Source: Pseudomonas sp. RIT288
GTDB lineage: Bacteria; Pseudomonadota; Gammaproteobacteria; Pseudomonadales; Pseudomonadaceae
Reading direction: 5' to 3'
Length of the DNA stretch: 64,000 nucleotides
Assembly: GCF_000631985.1 (NCBI RefSeq)
Contig: NZ_JFYN01000043.1
Coordinates: 1-64,000, forward strand
Below, piece after piece: positions 18,279 through 26,900 of this stretch. The notes beneath the pieces were generated by a model. It did no database searches. It was not told the DNA's origin and worked only from the letters and a program-made list of their open reading frames with translations. Position 1 is the stretch's first letter; each line of letters begins with the position of its first letter. The translations under genes and the position numbers were made by a program.

Positions 18279-18324
18279 CTTTTCGAGCCGTTCGTGTTGA
18301 TGTCCATTAGGCAATACCCTCCGT

Positions 18325-18356
18325 GGTACCAGGCTAGCTAGCGGCCGCAGAGGCCT
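18325..18356. other. Polylinker-like cluster of rare restriction sites
   Basis: Within 32 bp there are sites for KpnI (18325), NheI twice (18333, 18337), NotI (18341), SfiI (18343) and StuI (18351). EcoRI (18176) and two BamHI sites (18224, 18249) lie just upstream. CTAG is normally scarce in Pseudomonas, yet occurs twice here. It sits between the GST fragment and a DUF6124 fragment. It may be an engineered or vector-derived scar, or chance; the sequence alone does not settle it. Confidence 0.5.
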
Positions 18357-18362
18357 TACGAG

Positions 18363-18623
18363 TTACTGCATCGGCACAACATTATCCAACGCCTGATTCA
18401 CCGCCAGTTCCCCCAGCATCACCACCTGCGCAATGCCCAGCAGCGTCTTGCGAATCGGCCCCTCAACCAGCGCCGCGACATCCCCCAACATCACCGTCGC
18501 CGAACCTGGCGATTCACTCGCGTTCGCCAGCAATTCCTCGGTGGCGATTTTGGGGTTGGCGAGGAACATGGCGTGGGGTGTGTAGGGCGTGGCCATGATC
18601 TGGCTGCCGGGGTTCAGGTAGTG
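18363..18623 (-). pseudogene. DUF6124 protein, 3' fragment
   Basis: The frame reads HYLNPGSQIMATPYTPHAMF, then NPKIATEELLANASE and ALVEGPIRKTLLGIAQVVML, ending DNVVPMQ. This is the C-terminal two-thirds of the small Pseudomonas DUF6124 family, whose members usually carry ~30 more N-terminal residues ending in an RALD-type helix. Its 5' end is replaced by a MaoC fragment. An in-frame ATG at 18596 could still start a 77-aa product. The function of DUF6124 is unknown. Confidence 0.65.
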
Positions 18624-18825
18624 CAGGCTGGCAGTGAGCAGGCCCGTGGGCGATTGGCCCTTTGAATGTTCGCAGTTGCGCGTAGTGCGCGTCGCAGTGG
18701 ACGGGGTTGTAGTCGCGGGACAGTTGCGCGAAGTGCTGGATGTCGTCGGGTGTGAAACGGCGGACGACGCTGAAGCGGTCGCCCACCTTGAGGCCTTCGG
18801 CGGCGCGTTGTCTCGGGGTTTGCAT
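18624..18825 (-). pseudogene. MaoC-like (R)-hydratase, 5' fragment
   Basis: From ATG 18825 the product begins MQTPRQRAAEGLKVGDRFSV. It carries the hydratase signature D-(X)4-H-like segment in SRDYNPVHCD and then FKGPIAHG. One extra base near 18642 shifts the frame; the family continuation LLTASL is readable in the next frame. After that the MaoC homology stops and DUF6124 sequence begins. The remaining ~70 aa of the hotdog domain is missing, so this is a broken gene. Confidence 0.65.
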
Positions 18826-18991
18826 GGGGGCCTCGCTGCTTATGCGCGGGATGTGTTCAGGGCATTCGAGCAGGGTGCTTCGCCGGATGATTTTCCGCGT
18901 GAGGATCATGAGCGGTCGTGGGAGGAGCGTTTTCCGGTGGAGCGTCTGAATTCGCTGGGGCGTGCGGGGCTTGGGCTGGAGTGAGGGGATC

Positions 18992-19024
18992 GCATCTTCG
19001 CTCGGCGAAGGCCGGGCGAAGATG
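18992..19024. other. Hairpin downstream of the MBL-fold gene
   Basis: GCATCTTCGC and GCGAAGATGC form a perfect 10-bp stem around 13 bases, placed just after the stop of the minus-strand hydrolase gene. There is no clear T-run, so it may be a weak terminator or an mRNA-end structure. No supported gene lies in 18826-19040. Confidence 0.45.
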
Positions 19025-19040
19025 CACTGCGCCATCGCGA

Positions 19041-19970
19041 TCAGTAATCCCAGATTGCCGGAATCCAGCGGAACGCTTCGCCGTTGACGGACACACGGCC
19101 CACCGAAGGGAAGGGCAGGTGCGTGGCGACAAACAGTTCGCCGCTGGCGGCGGCTTCCTGCAGCAGCCGTACGCGCACGCGCACCGCTTCTTCGGGGTCG
19201 TGCTCGAAGCCGTTGTGCCAGTCCGGGTGGTCGAAGGCTACCGGGAACAGGGCGTCGCCGGCAAAGGTAAGGCGTTCTGCGCCGGACGTCACGCGGACCA
19301 CGCAATGGCCCGGGGTGTGGCCGCCGGTGAGTCTGGCGACCACGCCGGGAGCCACTTCGTGCTGGTCTTCGAAGATACACAGCTTGCTTTGGTACTGGTC
19401 GATGAAGGCGTTGGCGGTGGAGCGCAAGACGTCCGGTACCGGCGCGGGCATGTCGGTATAGGTGAAGTCCGGCGAGGTCCAGAAGTCGACTTCGGTGGCG
19501 GTGACGTGGATACGCACGTCGTCGCGCAGACGGGTTTTCACCGCATCGACGAGCAGGCCGCCGATGTGGTCCATGTGCATGTGGGTGATCACGATATCGG
19601 TGACATCCGCGAGGTCGATCCCGGCCGCCGCGAGGCGTTTGGGAAACTGCCCGGCGCGCGGGAAGCCGGGGAACTGGCCGCCGAGGCCGGCATCGACAAG
19701 GATGACCTGCTCGCCGCTGCGCACCACCAGCACGTTGAGCGCCCAGTCGAACGCGTCGGGGCCCAGGTACATCTCTTTGAACCACGCAGCGCGGTCGGCG
19801 GGATCGGCGTTGGTCGACATGGTCTGGGTCGGCAGCGGCAGCACGCCATCGCTGATGACCATGACGTCGATGTCACCAAGGCGCAGTGCATAGCGCGACG
19901 GCACCAGTTCTTCGGTCGGGGTTTGCAGGGTTGCGCTGTTGGCGGTGAAGGAATCCAGAGGCATGGTCAT
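19041..19970 (-). CDS. MBL-fold metallo-hydrolase
   Basis: 309 aa. The metal-binding motif HMHMDHIGG (HxHxDH) is near residue 141-149, with further ligands in GGHTPGHCV, FAGDALFP and the final ATHLPFPS. This is the lactonase/glyoxalase-II-like branch of metallo-beta-lactamase enzymes, which hydrolyse ester, lactone or thioester bonds with two metal ions. No signal peptide is evident. It follows an NDH-2-like flavoprotein by 52 bp on the same strand, so the two are probably co-transcribed; a shared detoxification or signal-degradation role is possible but unproven. Confidence 0.88.
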   Translation of the reverse strand: MTMPLDSFTANSATLQTPTEELVPSRYALRLGDIDVMVISDGVLPLPTQTMSTNADPADRAAWFKEMYLGPDAFDWALNVLVVRSGEQVILVDAGLGGQFPGFPRAGQFPKRLAAAGIDLADVTDIVITHMHMDHIGGLLVDAVKTRLRDDVRIHVTATEVDFWTSPDFTYTDMPAPVPDVLRSTANAFIDQYQSKLCIFEDQHEVAPGVVARLTGGHTPGHCVVRVTSGAERLTFAGDALFPVAFDHPDWHNGFEHDPEEAVRVRVRLLQEAAASGELFVATHLPFPSVGRVSVNGEAFRWIPAIWDY

Positions 19971-20022
19971 GGTGTTCTCCTTTTTTCAGGCAAGGCAATC
20001 GGTTCGCGGTTGCTGGACGTGA

Positions 20023-21225
20023 TCAAGCCACCGGGATCATCGGGTCGGCAGCGGCGAGGGCGGTGCGCCGGTCAGCGGCTGGCGGGTAGATCCACACGCT
20101 GTTGATTTGTGTCTTCAGTTCCTTGGCTTCGGCTCGCACCAGTTTCAGTTGGCGATCCCAACCTTCGGTGTACACCGCGCCCCAGGCACCCAGGTCCAGG
20201 CAGGTCACGTACTTGGGCTGACGGTAAGTGGTTGGCGCTACGCCGAGCAGATCGGCGACGGCGTTGTTGCCGGCATGCCGACCGAGGCTGATGGCGTGCT
20301 GGCAGGACATTACCGAGAAGTTGCCGACGTCGTCGGTAGCGGCGCGGGCGACATCGCCGGCCGCGAATACGTGATCGACGCCTTGTACTTTGAGGTTGCC
20401 ATCGACGTGCAGACGCCCCTGGCCATCGCGCTCGGCGGCGAGTTGTTCGGTCAGCGGGCTGGCGCGGAAACCCACGGTCCAGATCACGGTGTTGCTTTCG
20501 ATGTGGCGACCGTCAGCGAGCGTGACGCCGTTGGTATCCACGGCGGCGACCGTCGCGTCGACGATCCATTCGATGCCCAGGTCTTTCGACGCCTCGATGA
20601 TGGACGGACGAATGCCGTCGCCCATGGTCGCGGCGATGTCTTTGCTGCGATCAACGATGATCACCCGAACGTCTTGCTCCGCACCAAGAATGGCGCGCAG
20701 ACGGCTGGGCATTTCGGTCGCGGTTTCGATACCGGTGAAGCCACCACCGGCGATCACCACGGTGTTGCGCGCGGCGCTGACGGGTTGGTTGGCCAGCGAG
20801 TGGAGGTGGCGTTCGAGGCGGTCCGCCGATTCGATCTGGTCGACGTCGAACGCATGCTCTTTCAGGCCGGGTACCGGCGGACGGGCCAGTTGGCTGCCGC
20901 TGGCCAGCACCAGGCGATCGTACGTCAGTTCACCGGGGCGGCCAGCCTCATCGCGATAACCGACACGCCGCGCCTGGCTGTCGACGCTTTCGGCGCTGCC
21001 TTTGACGAAGCGCACGCCCACGGCATCGAGCAGCGCATCCAGCGGCGCGTACATGCTCTGAACATCGGGCTCGTAGAAGCGCGGACGAATGCGCAGTTCG
21101 GCTTGCGGGGCGAGCAGTGTGATCTGCACATCGTGGCGGTCATGCATATCCAGCAAGCGCGCGGCGCTCAACGTGCTCCACAGCCCACCGAACCCTGCAC
21201 CGATCACCAATAATTGCTGTTTCAT
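20023..21225 (-). CDS. NAD(P)/FAD-dependent oxidoreductase, NDH-2-like
   Basis: 400 aa. The N-terminal FAD-binding motif is VIGAGFGGLWSTL and the second Rossmann motif VIAGGGFTGIETATEM is near residue 160. A late GDVARA segment binds the FAD ribityl region. This is the pyridine nucleotide-disulphide oxidoreductase class I branch related to type-II NADH dehydrogenase. It would transfer electrons from NAD(P)H to a quinone or another acceptor. No C-terminal membrane anchor is obvious. It is the first gene of a likely operon with the MBL-fold hydrolase. Confidence 0.87.
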   Translation of the reverse strand: MKQQLLVIGAGFGGLWSTLSAARLLDMHDRHDVQITLLAPQAELRIRPRFYEPDVQSMYAPLDALLDAVGVRFVKGSAESVDSQARRVGYRDEAGRPGELTYDRLVLASGSQLARPPVPGLKEHAFDVDQIESADRLERHLHSLANQPVSAARNTVVIAGGGFTGIETATEMPSRLRAILGAEQDVRVIIVDRSKDIAATMGDGIRPSIIEASKDLGIEWIVDATVAAVDTNGVTLADGRHIESNTVIWTVGFRASPLTEQLAAERDGQGRLHVDGNLKVQGVDHVFAAGDVARAATDDVGNFSVMSCQHAISLGRHAGNNAVADLLGVAPTTYRQPKYVTCLDLGAWGAVYTEGWDRQLKLVRAEAKELKTQINSVWIYPPAADRRTALAAADPMIPVA

Positions 21226-21453
21226 AATGTGCTCCCTGACGCTGATGGATGGATAAACCGAGTCGTGGTTGCGACTCTGGCGTGACGATCACCGGCCGCC
21301 GCAAACTGATTGCCGTACTGCATGGCGCTTAATCGCCCGCTGTCGAAAACAATGCTATGGCGGGGGGGCTGCGGGCGCAGTTGTCCATCGGTGTGTGCGG
21401 GTTACGCATGGGTCGAAGGGGGTTATACGAAGGTATCGGGCAGGTACGCCAAT

Positions 21454-21541
21454 CTGTAGGAGCTGCCGAAGGCTGCGATCTTTTGTTGTTGCCCTTTAAA
21501 AGCAAGATCAAAAGATCGCAGCCTTCGGCAGCTCCTACAGG
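21454..21541. repeat. REP-type inverted repeat
   Basis: CTGTAGGAGCTGCCGAAGGC and its inverted copy, with inner GCGATCTTTTG / CAAAAGATCGC, form a long hairpin. The right arm contains the stop codon of the response regulator on the minus strand (21535-21537). It occupies most of the 309-bp gap 21226-21534; nothing else is seen there. Confidence 0.9.
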
Positions 21542-21906
21542 GGAAGTGTTTGGTTCAGGGCGATCTCGATGTGCCTGAGCAGGTCTTCGGCGCGGAAGGG
21601 TTTGGCCAGGCAGGCGATGACGCCGGGGGGGCGGTTCTTCATTTCATCGGGACGGGCGGTGACAAAAATCACTGGAATGCGCCAGCCTTGTGCGCATAAC
21701 GTTTCGTGCAATTGGAGGCCACTCATGCCGGGCATCTGGATATCGGAAATCAGGCAGTGCGTCTGCGCCGGACCTTCCGCGTCAAGGAAAGCCTGCCCCC
21801 CCGGATAGCCGAGCACCTGATATTGACTGGCGCGCAACAGACTTTCCAGCGCACTGCGAATGGCCTCGTCGTCGTCAACCACGGCAATGACAACTTTATG
21901 CTGCAT
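21535..21906 (-). CDS. Single-domain response regulator
   Basis: About 123 aa from ATG 21906 (MQHKVVIAVVDDDEAIRSAL); a longer frame adds an Arg-rich extension unlike the family. It is a CheY-like receiver only: acidic pocket VVDDDE, phospho-acceptor Asp in CLISDIQMPG, Thr in FVTARPD and Lys in ACLAKPFR. The receiver sequence resembles FixJ-type proteins, but no output domain follows. The hybrid kinase 2 kb away is a candidate partner. The last codons and stop lie in a REP hairpin. Confidence 0.82.
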   Translation of the reverse strand: MQHKVVIAVVDDDEAIRSALESLLRASQYQVLGYPGGQAFLDAEGPAQTHCLISDIQMPGMSGLQLHETLCAQGWRIPVIFVTARPDEMKNRPPGVIACLAKPFRAEDLLRHIEIALNQTLPL

Positions 21907-22035
21907 AGGGCTCCCTGGCCGGATGGGCACGCATGGCGACTCCTGTCGTTCTTGCACCATACGCCGTCGGCAGCGGCGCAAAACTATACCTAGGTATAGC
22001 GCGGCGAGCCTCTTTGCCAGTCAGTGGTTACGGCG

Positions 22036-23055
22036 TCAGCCTTCACGGCTGAAACGGCTGCGGTAGTCACGCGGTGAAATCGACAGATGACGCTGGAAGC
22101 AAGCGCGCAAACGCTCTTCATCACCAAATCCGCTGAGACGCGCGACCTGGTCGATGTTGTACGCCGAGTTTTCCAGCAAACGCCTGGCCGCCTCGAGGCG
22201 AAACAGCTCGATGGCCCTGGATGGCGTGTGACCGGTGCTCTGTTTGTAGACCCGGGTGAAATTGCGCAGGCTCATTCTGGCCTGTTCGGCGAGGCGCTCC
22301 ACCGTCAGTTTCGGATCGCTTGAGTGATCCATCAGCCACAGGTGCAGCGAATCGAACTGCGGGCTGCCGTGTATCTGCGATTGCAGCAAGGTGCTGTATT
22401 GCGCCTGACCACCGGGACGCTTGAGGTACACCACCAATTCGCGGGCTACCTGCAACGCCACCTCACGGCCACAATCAGCCTCGACCAGCGCCAGGGCCAG
22501 ATCGATTCCTGCCGTGACCCCGGCCGATGTCCAGACCGCGCCCTGTTGAATGAAGATCGCATCGGCATCCACCTCGACCGCCGCGAAGCGCTCGCGCAAC
22601 GTGTCGCACATGGCCCAATGCGTGGCGGCGCGGCGACCGTCGAGCAAACCGGCCTGAGCCAGCAGGAAGGCGCCGCTGCACACCGAGACCACACGTCGCG
22701 CGGCCTGGCTTTCATGCCGTAGCCATGCGGTGAGTTCGGCGTGATCGTCGAGGGTCTGGCAAATATCGGGCGCGCCGGGCACGACCAGGGTGTCCAGCGT
22801 GGCCATGTCGAGTTGGCGCAACGCCCGGGTGTCCACGGCCAGGCCTTCGATGGTGTTGACCAGGCCGCCTTGAAGGCTGGCGGTGTGCAGTTGATAACCG
22901 GGTTGGCCGCGCTCGGCCAAGGCTTTGCTCGCCGCCCAGAACACGGTTTGCGCGCCACTGAGGTCGAGCAGACTCATTCGCGGGTAGGCAATAAACACCA
23001 CGTCGCGCGGCTCGGGCTTGGGCCAGGTGAGGGGTTGCAGAGAAACGCTGGACAT
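22036..23055 (-). CDS. GlxA-family AraC transcriptional regulator with DJ-1/PfpI domain
   Basis: 339 aa. The N-terminal ~190 aa is a DJ-1/PfpI-like domain: VFIAYPRMSLLDLSGAQTVF, then VSVCSGAFLLAQAGLLDGRR around the cysteine elbow and ATHWA. The C-terminal AraC double HTH follows (TVERLAEQARMSLRNFTRVY, then IDQVARLSGFGDEERLRACF). Proteins of this design sense small nitrogen metabolites or other ligands and activate nearby catabolic genes. It is divergent from the FixJ-type regulator at 23254, but no metabolic operon is next to it, so the target is unclear. Confidence 0.88.
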   Translation of the reverse strand: MSSVSLQPLTWPKPEPRDVVFIAYPRMSLLDLSGAQTVFWAASKALAERGQPGYQLHTASLQGGLVNTIEGLAVDTRALRQLDMATLDTLVVPGAPDICQTLDDHAELTAWLRHESQAARRVVSVCSGAFLLAQAGLLDGRRAATHWAMCDTLRERFAAVEVDADAIFIQQGAVWTSAGVTAGIDLALALVEADCGREVALQVARELVVYLKRPGGQAQYSTLLQSQIHGSPQFDSLHLWLMDHSSDPKLTVERLAEQARMSLRNFTRVYKQSTGHTPSRAIELFRLEAARRLLENSAYNIDQVARLSGFGDEERLRACFQRHLSISPRDYRSRFSREG

Positions 23056-23253
23056 TGAAAACGGGCCTGTTCAAACGGTGGCAGAGGGGCGGCGGCGTGG
23101 CCGATTTTCAGGGGTTTCTGGCCTGTCGGCAATGCGTTCCGACTGCTAGCCTGTTGCGCGACCGCTTGGCTGACCTCTGGCTGCGTTCGCCATCATGGAC
23201 TAGATTTATTCACCTGCACATCGCACGCGTTGCGATCTCGCCGAGGACTCACG

Positions 23254-23925
23254 ATGACCCTGTGGTCGCATTCCAGCCCCAGCGCAACACCGCCCGCGTT
23301 GGGGGAACCGGTGGTTTATGTGGTCGACGACGACGCGTCCATGCGTCAGGCCCTCGACGGTTTGCTGCGCTCGATCGGGCTGCAGGTGCAGACGTTCGAA
23401 ACCTCCCGGGACTTCCTCACTTCGGCCAGACGTGACGCGCCCGGTTGCCTGGTGCTCGATGTGCGTTTGCGCGGCGAAAGCGGCCTGCTCGTTCAGGAAC
23501 AGATGGAGAAAAACGGTCTGCGCATTCCCGTCGTGTTCATGACGGGCCACGGCGACATCGCCATGACGGTCAAGGCGATGAAAGCCGGGGCGGTGGACTT
23601 TCTGGCCAAGCCTTTTCGTGATCAGGACATGCTCGACGCCGTAGCCAGCGCGCTGGCCCGTGACAGCGCGCGATTGATCGCCGAGCAATCCGGCGTGGCC
23701 CTGCGCCTGGCCTACGAGACACTGACCGGGCGTGAGCGCGAGGTGCTCGGTTTCGTTATCAGTGGGCTGATGAACAAGCAGATTGCCGCGCAACTCAACC
23801 TCAGCGAAGTGACGGTCAAAGTCCATCGCGGCCAGGTCATGAGGAAACTTGCTGCACGATCGGTGGCCGATCTGGTGCGTATCGCCGAGGCGTTGGGCAT
23901 CGAGCCGGCGCAGCGCTCCAGTTGA
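23254..23925 (+). CDS. FixJ/NarL-type response regulator
   Basis: 223 aa from ATG 23254, with GAGG nine bases upstream. The receiver domain (VVDDDASMRQAL, phospho-acceptor in CLVLDVRLRGESG, MTGHGD, AKPFRDQD) is followed by a LuxR-type HTH at about 160-215 (LTGREREVLGFVISGLMNKQ, then LSEVTVKVHR). It is a DNA-binding two-component regulator. The large hybrid sensor kinase starts 27 bp later in the same direction, so they form a cognate pair in one operon. Targets may include genes near either end of this block. Confidence 0.92.
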   Translation: MTLWSHSSPSATPPALGEPVVYVVDDDASMRQALDGLLRSIGLQVQTFETSRDFLTSARRDAPGCLVLDVRLRGESGLLVQEQMEKNGLRIPVVFMTGHGDIAMTVKAMKAGAVDFLAKPFRDQDMLDAVASALARDSARLIAEQSGVALRLAYETLTGREREVLGFVISGLMNKQIAAQLNLSEVTVKVHRGQVMRKLAARSVADLVRIAEALGIEPAQRSS

Positions 23926-23952
23926 GCTGAATACGCGCGGGGCATCCACCGC

Positions 23953-26900
23953 GTGGCAAAAAAACCTTTGACGGTGTCGACCCGGATGGCCAGCAAAAAG
24001 CAGATTTTGTGGGACGATGTCGAGCGCGTGTTCTATCGCGAGGCAGGACAGGGCGAGGGCAGCCCGAGCGTGCTGGTGGTGCGCCCGACCCTTGACCAGC
24101 CGTTGCCTGCCACTCTCGACCGACTGGCCCACGAATACAGTCTCAAGGGCGAGCTCGGCAGCCAATGGGCGTTGCAGCCGCAAGCCCTTGTGCATGCCGG
24201 CGGGGCCACGCGTCTGATGTTCGACGACCCCGGCGGCGAGCCGCTGTCGCGCTTGCTGGTCACACCGCTTGAGACGCAAACCTGCCTGTTGCACGCGATC
24301 AACATTGCCGTCGCGCTTGGCCACGTGCATCAGTGCGGGCTGGTGCACAAGGATCTCAAGCCGCAGCATATTCTGGTCAATTGCCACGACGGTCAGGCGC
24401 GGTTGACTGGCTTCGGCCTGGCCTCGCGTCTGCCGCGCGAACGTCAGGCGCCTGCACCGCCGGAAACCATTGCCGGCACACTGGCCTACATGGCGCCCGA
24501 ACAGACCGGGCGAATGAATCGCTCGATCGACTCACGCAGCGATTTGTATGCGTTCGGCGTAACGTTGTATCAGATGCTCACCGGCTCGTTGCCGTTCAGT
24601 GCCAATGACCCGATGGAGTGGGTGCATTGCCACATCGCACGGCTGCCGATGCCGGCGTGTGAACGGGTCGCCACGATACCGGTGATGCTCTCGCGTGTGG
24701 TCATGAAGCTGCTCGCCAAGACGGCCGAAGCGCGCTATCAAACGGCCGCCGGCGTCGAACATGATCTGCGCCGTTGTCTGGACGAGTGGCGGCGGACGCG
24801 GCAGATCCAGGTGTTCACGCTGAACGAGCAGGGCGCAATCGATCGCTTGCTGATCCCGGAGAAGCTCTACGGGCGTGAGCGTGAAGTGCAAACGCTGATC
24901 GACGCCTTCGCCCAGGTAGTAAAGACCTCTTCGCCGAGGCTGGTGCTGGTGTCGGGTTATTCCGGCATCGGCAAGTCCTCGGTGGTCAGTGAATTGCACA
25001 AAGTGTTGGTGCCGTCGCGGGGGTTGTTCGCTGCCGGCAAGTTCGATCAGTACCAGCGCGACATCCCCTATGCGACGCTGGTTCAGGCTTTTCAGGGACT
25101 GGTGCGCACGCTGCTGGGCAAGCGGCGTGAGGTGCTGGCTGACTGGCGCGCGGCGTTGTTGCAGGCACTGTCGCCGAACGCTCGGTTGATGACCGAGCTG
25201 ATCCCGGAACTCAAACTGATCATTGGCGAGCCGCCACCGGTGCCAGAACTTGAGCCGCAGCAAGCGCAGCAGCGTTTCATGGGGGTGTTGCAACGTTTCA
25301 TCGGCGTGTTCGCCCGGCCCGAGCACCCGCTGGCGTTGTTCCTTGATGACCTGCAATGGCTGGATGCGGCAACACTCGATCTGCTGGAAGACCTGCTGAC
25401 CCGCTCGGACCTTGGGCACTTGTTGCTGGTGGGGGCTTACCGCGATAACGAGGTCGATGCCGATCACCCGCTCAACGGCAAGCTCCAGGCCATGCGCACT
25501 GCCGGCGTGCACATCGATGAGATCCGACTGGCGGCGCTCGCCGGCGTACACATCGAGCAACTGATAGCCGAATCCCTGCGCTGTCCTCCGGCAAGTATCG
25601 TTGCATTGGCGCGGCTGGTGCTGGACAAGACCTACGGCAATCCCTTTTTCGTCATCCAGTTTCTGCACGCGCTGTTCGAGGAGCAGTTGCTGGTTTACGA
25701 CCATCAGTTCAGCCGCTGGCGCTGGGATCTGGCACTGATCAACGCCAAGGGCTACACCGATAACGTGGTCGATCTGATGCTCGGCAAACTGGCGCGCCTG
25801 CCGCTGGACACTCGCCAGGCGCTGCAACAACTGGCCTGCCTGGGCAACGTGGCGCGGATCGACACGCTGGCTGCGGTGCTCGACCTGTCGCCGGTGCGCG
25901 TACGCGCGGTGCTGTGGCCGGCGGTGCGTCAGGAACTGGTCGAGTTTCACGAAGGCACCTGTGCATTCGCCCACGACCGTATTCACGAGGCCGCGTACTC
26001 GCTGATCGCCGACGCCGAACGCGCGCAACGGCATCTGCGCATCGGCCGGTTGCTCGCTCTGCAAACGCAGCGCGAAGGGCGCGAAGACGCAATCTTCGAA
26101 ATCGTTGGCCAGCTCAATCGCGGCGCCAGCCTGATCAGTGCCCGTGCCGAACGCGAACAACTGGCCGAATTCAATTTGCTCGCCGGCCAGCGCGCCAAGG
26201 CGTCGACCGCTTACACGTCAGCGCTGACTTACCTGGGCGCGGGAGCGGCGATGCTTGGCGAGCAGGACGGTGACAGTCGCCATGAACTGGGTTTTGCCCT
26301 GGCGCTGAACCGCGCCGAGTGCGAGTTCCTCACCGGGCAACTGGCGCTTGCCGAGGCGCGTCTGGCCGCGCTGGCCGAGCGCGCCACAAGCACCGTGGAG
26401 CGGGCGGCAGTCACCTGTTTGCAGATGGATGTCTACTTGCTGCTCGATCGCAGCGATCGCGCAGTGAACGTGTGCCTGGCGTATTTGCGTCAGGTCGGCA
26501 TCGACTGGACGGCGCATCCGGACGATCAGCAAGTGCGTTTTGAATACCAGCAGATCTGGACGCAACTGGGTGAGCGCAGCATTGAGCAGTTGATCGACCT
26601 GCCACTGATGGAAGACCCGGCCTTGCTGGTCACGCTGGATGCGTTGAGCAAACTCTTCGCACCGGCGTTGCAGTCGGATGCCAACCTCGCCTGCCTGACC
26701 ATCTGCAAAGCCGTCAGTCTGAGCCTGCAACACGGCAATTGCGATGCCTCCTGCATGCTCTACGCCAACGTCATGCGTGTCGCCGGCCCGCGCTTCGGCG
26801 ACTATGCCGCCGGTTACCGCTTTGGCCGTTTGGGCTGCGATCTGGTCGACCGCCGCGGACTGACGCGATACGAAGCGCGTACCTACCTGTGCTTCTCGAT

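Noticed and set aside
18113..18307. Minus-strand 64-aa frame over the GST fragment
   Set aside because: No domain. The plus strand has GST sequence. Another minus frame (GSLYKGELGIHAEIDLDSLE) looks somewhat protein-like but has no start or family I can support.
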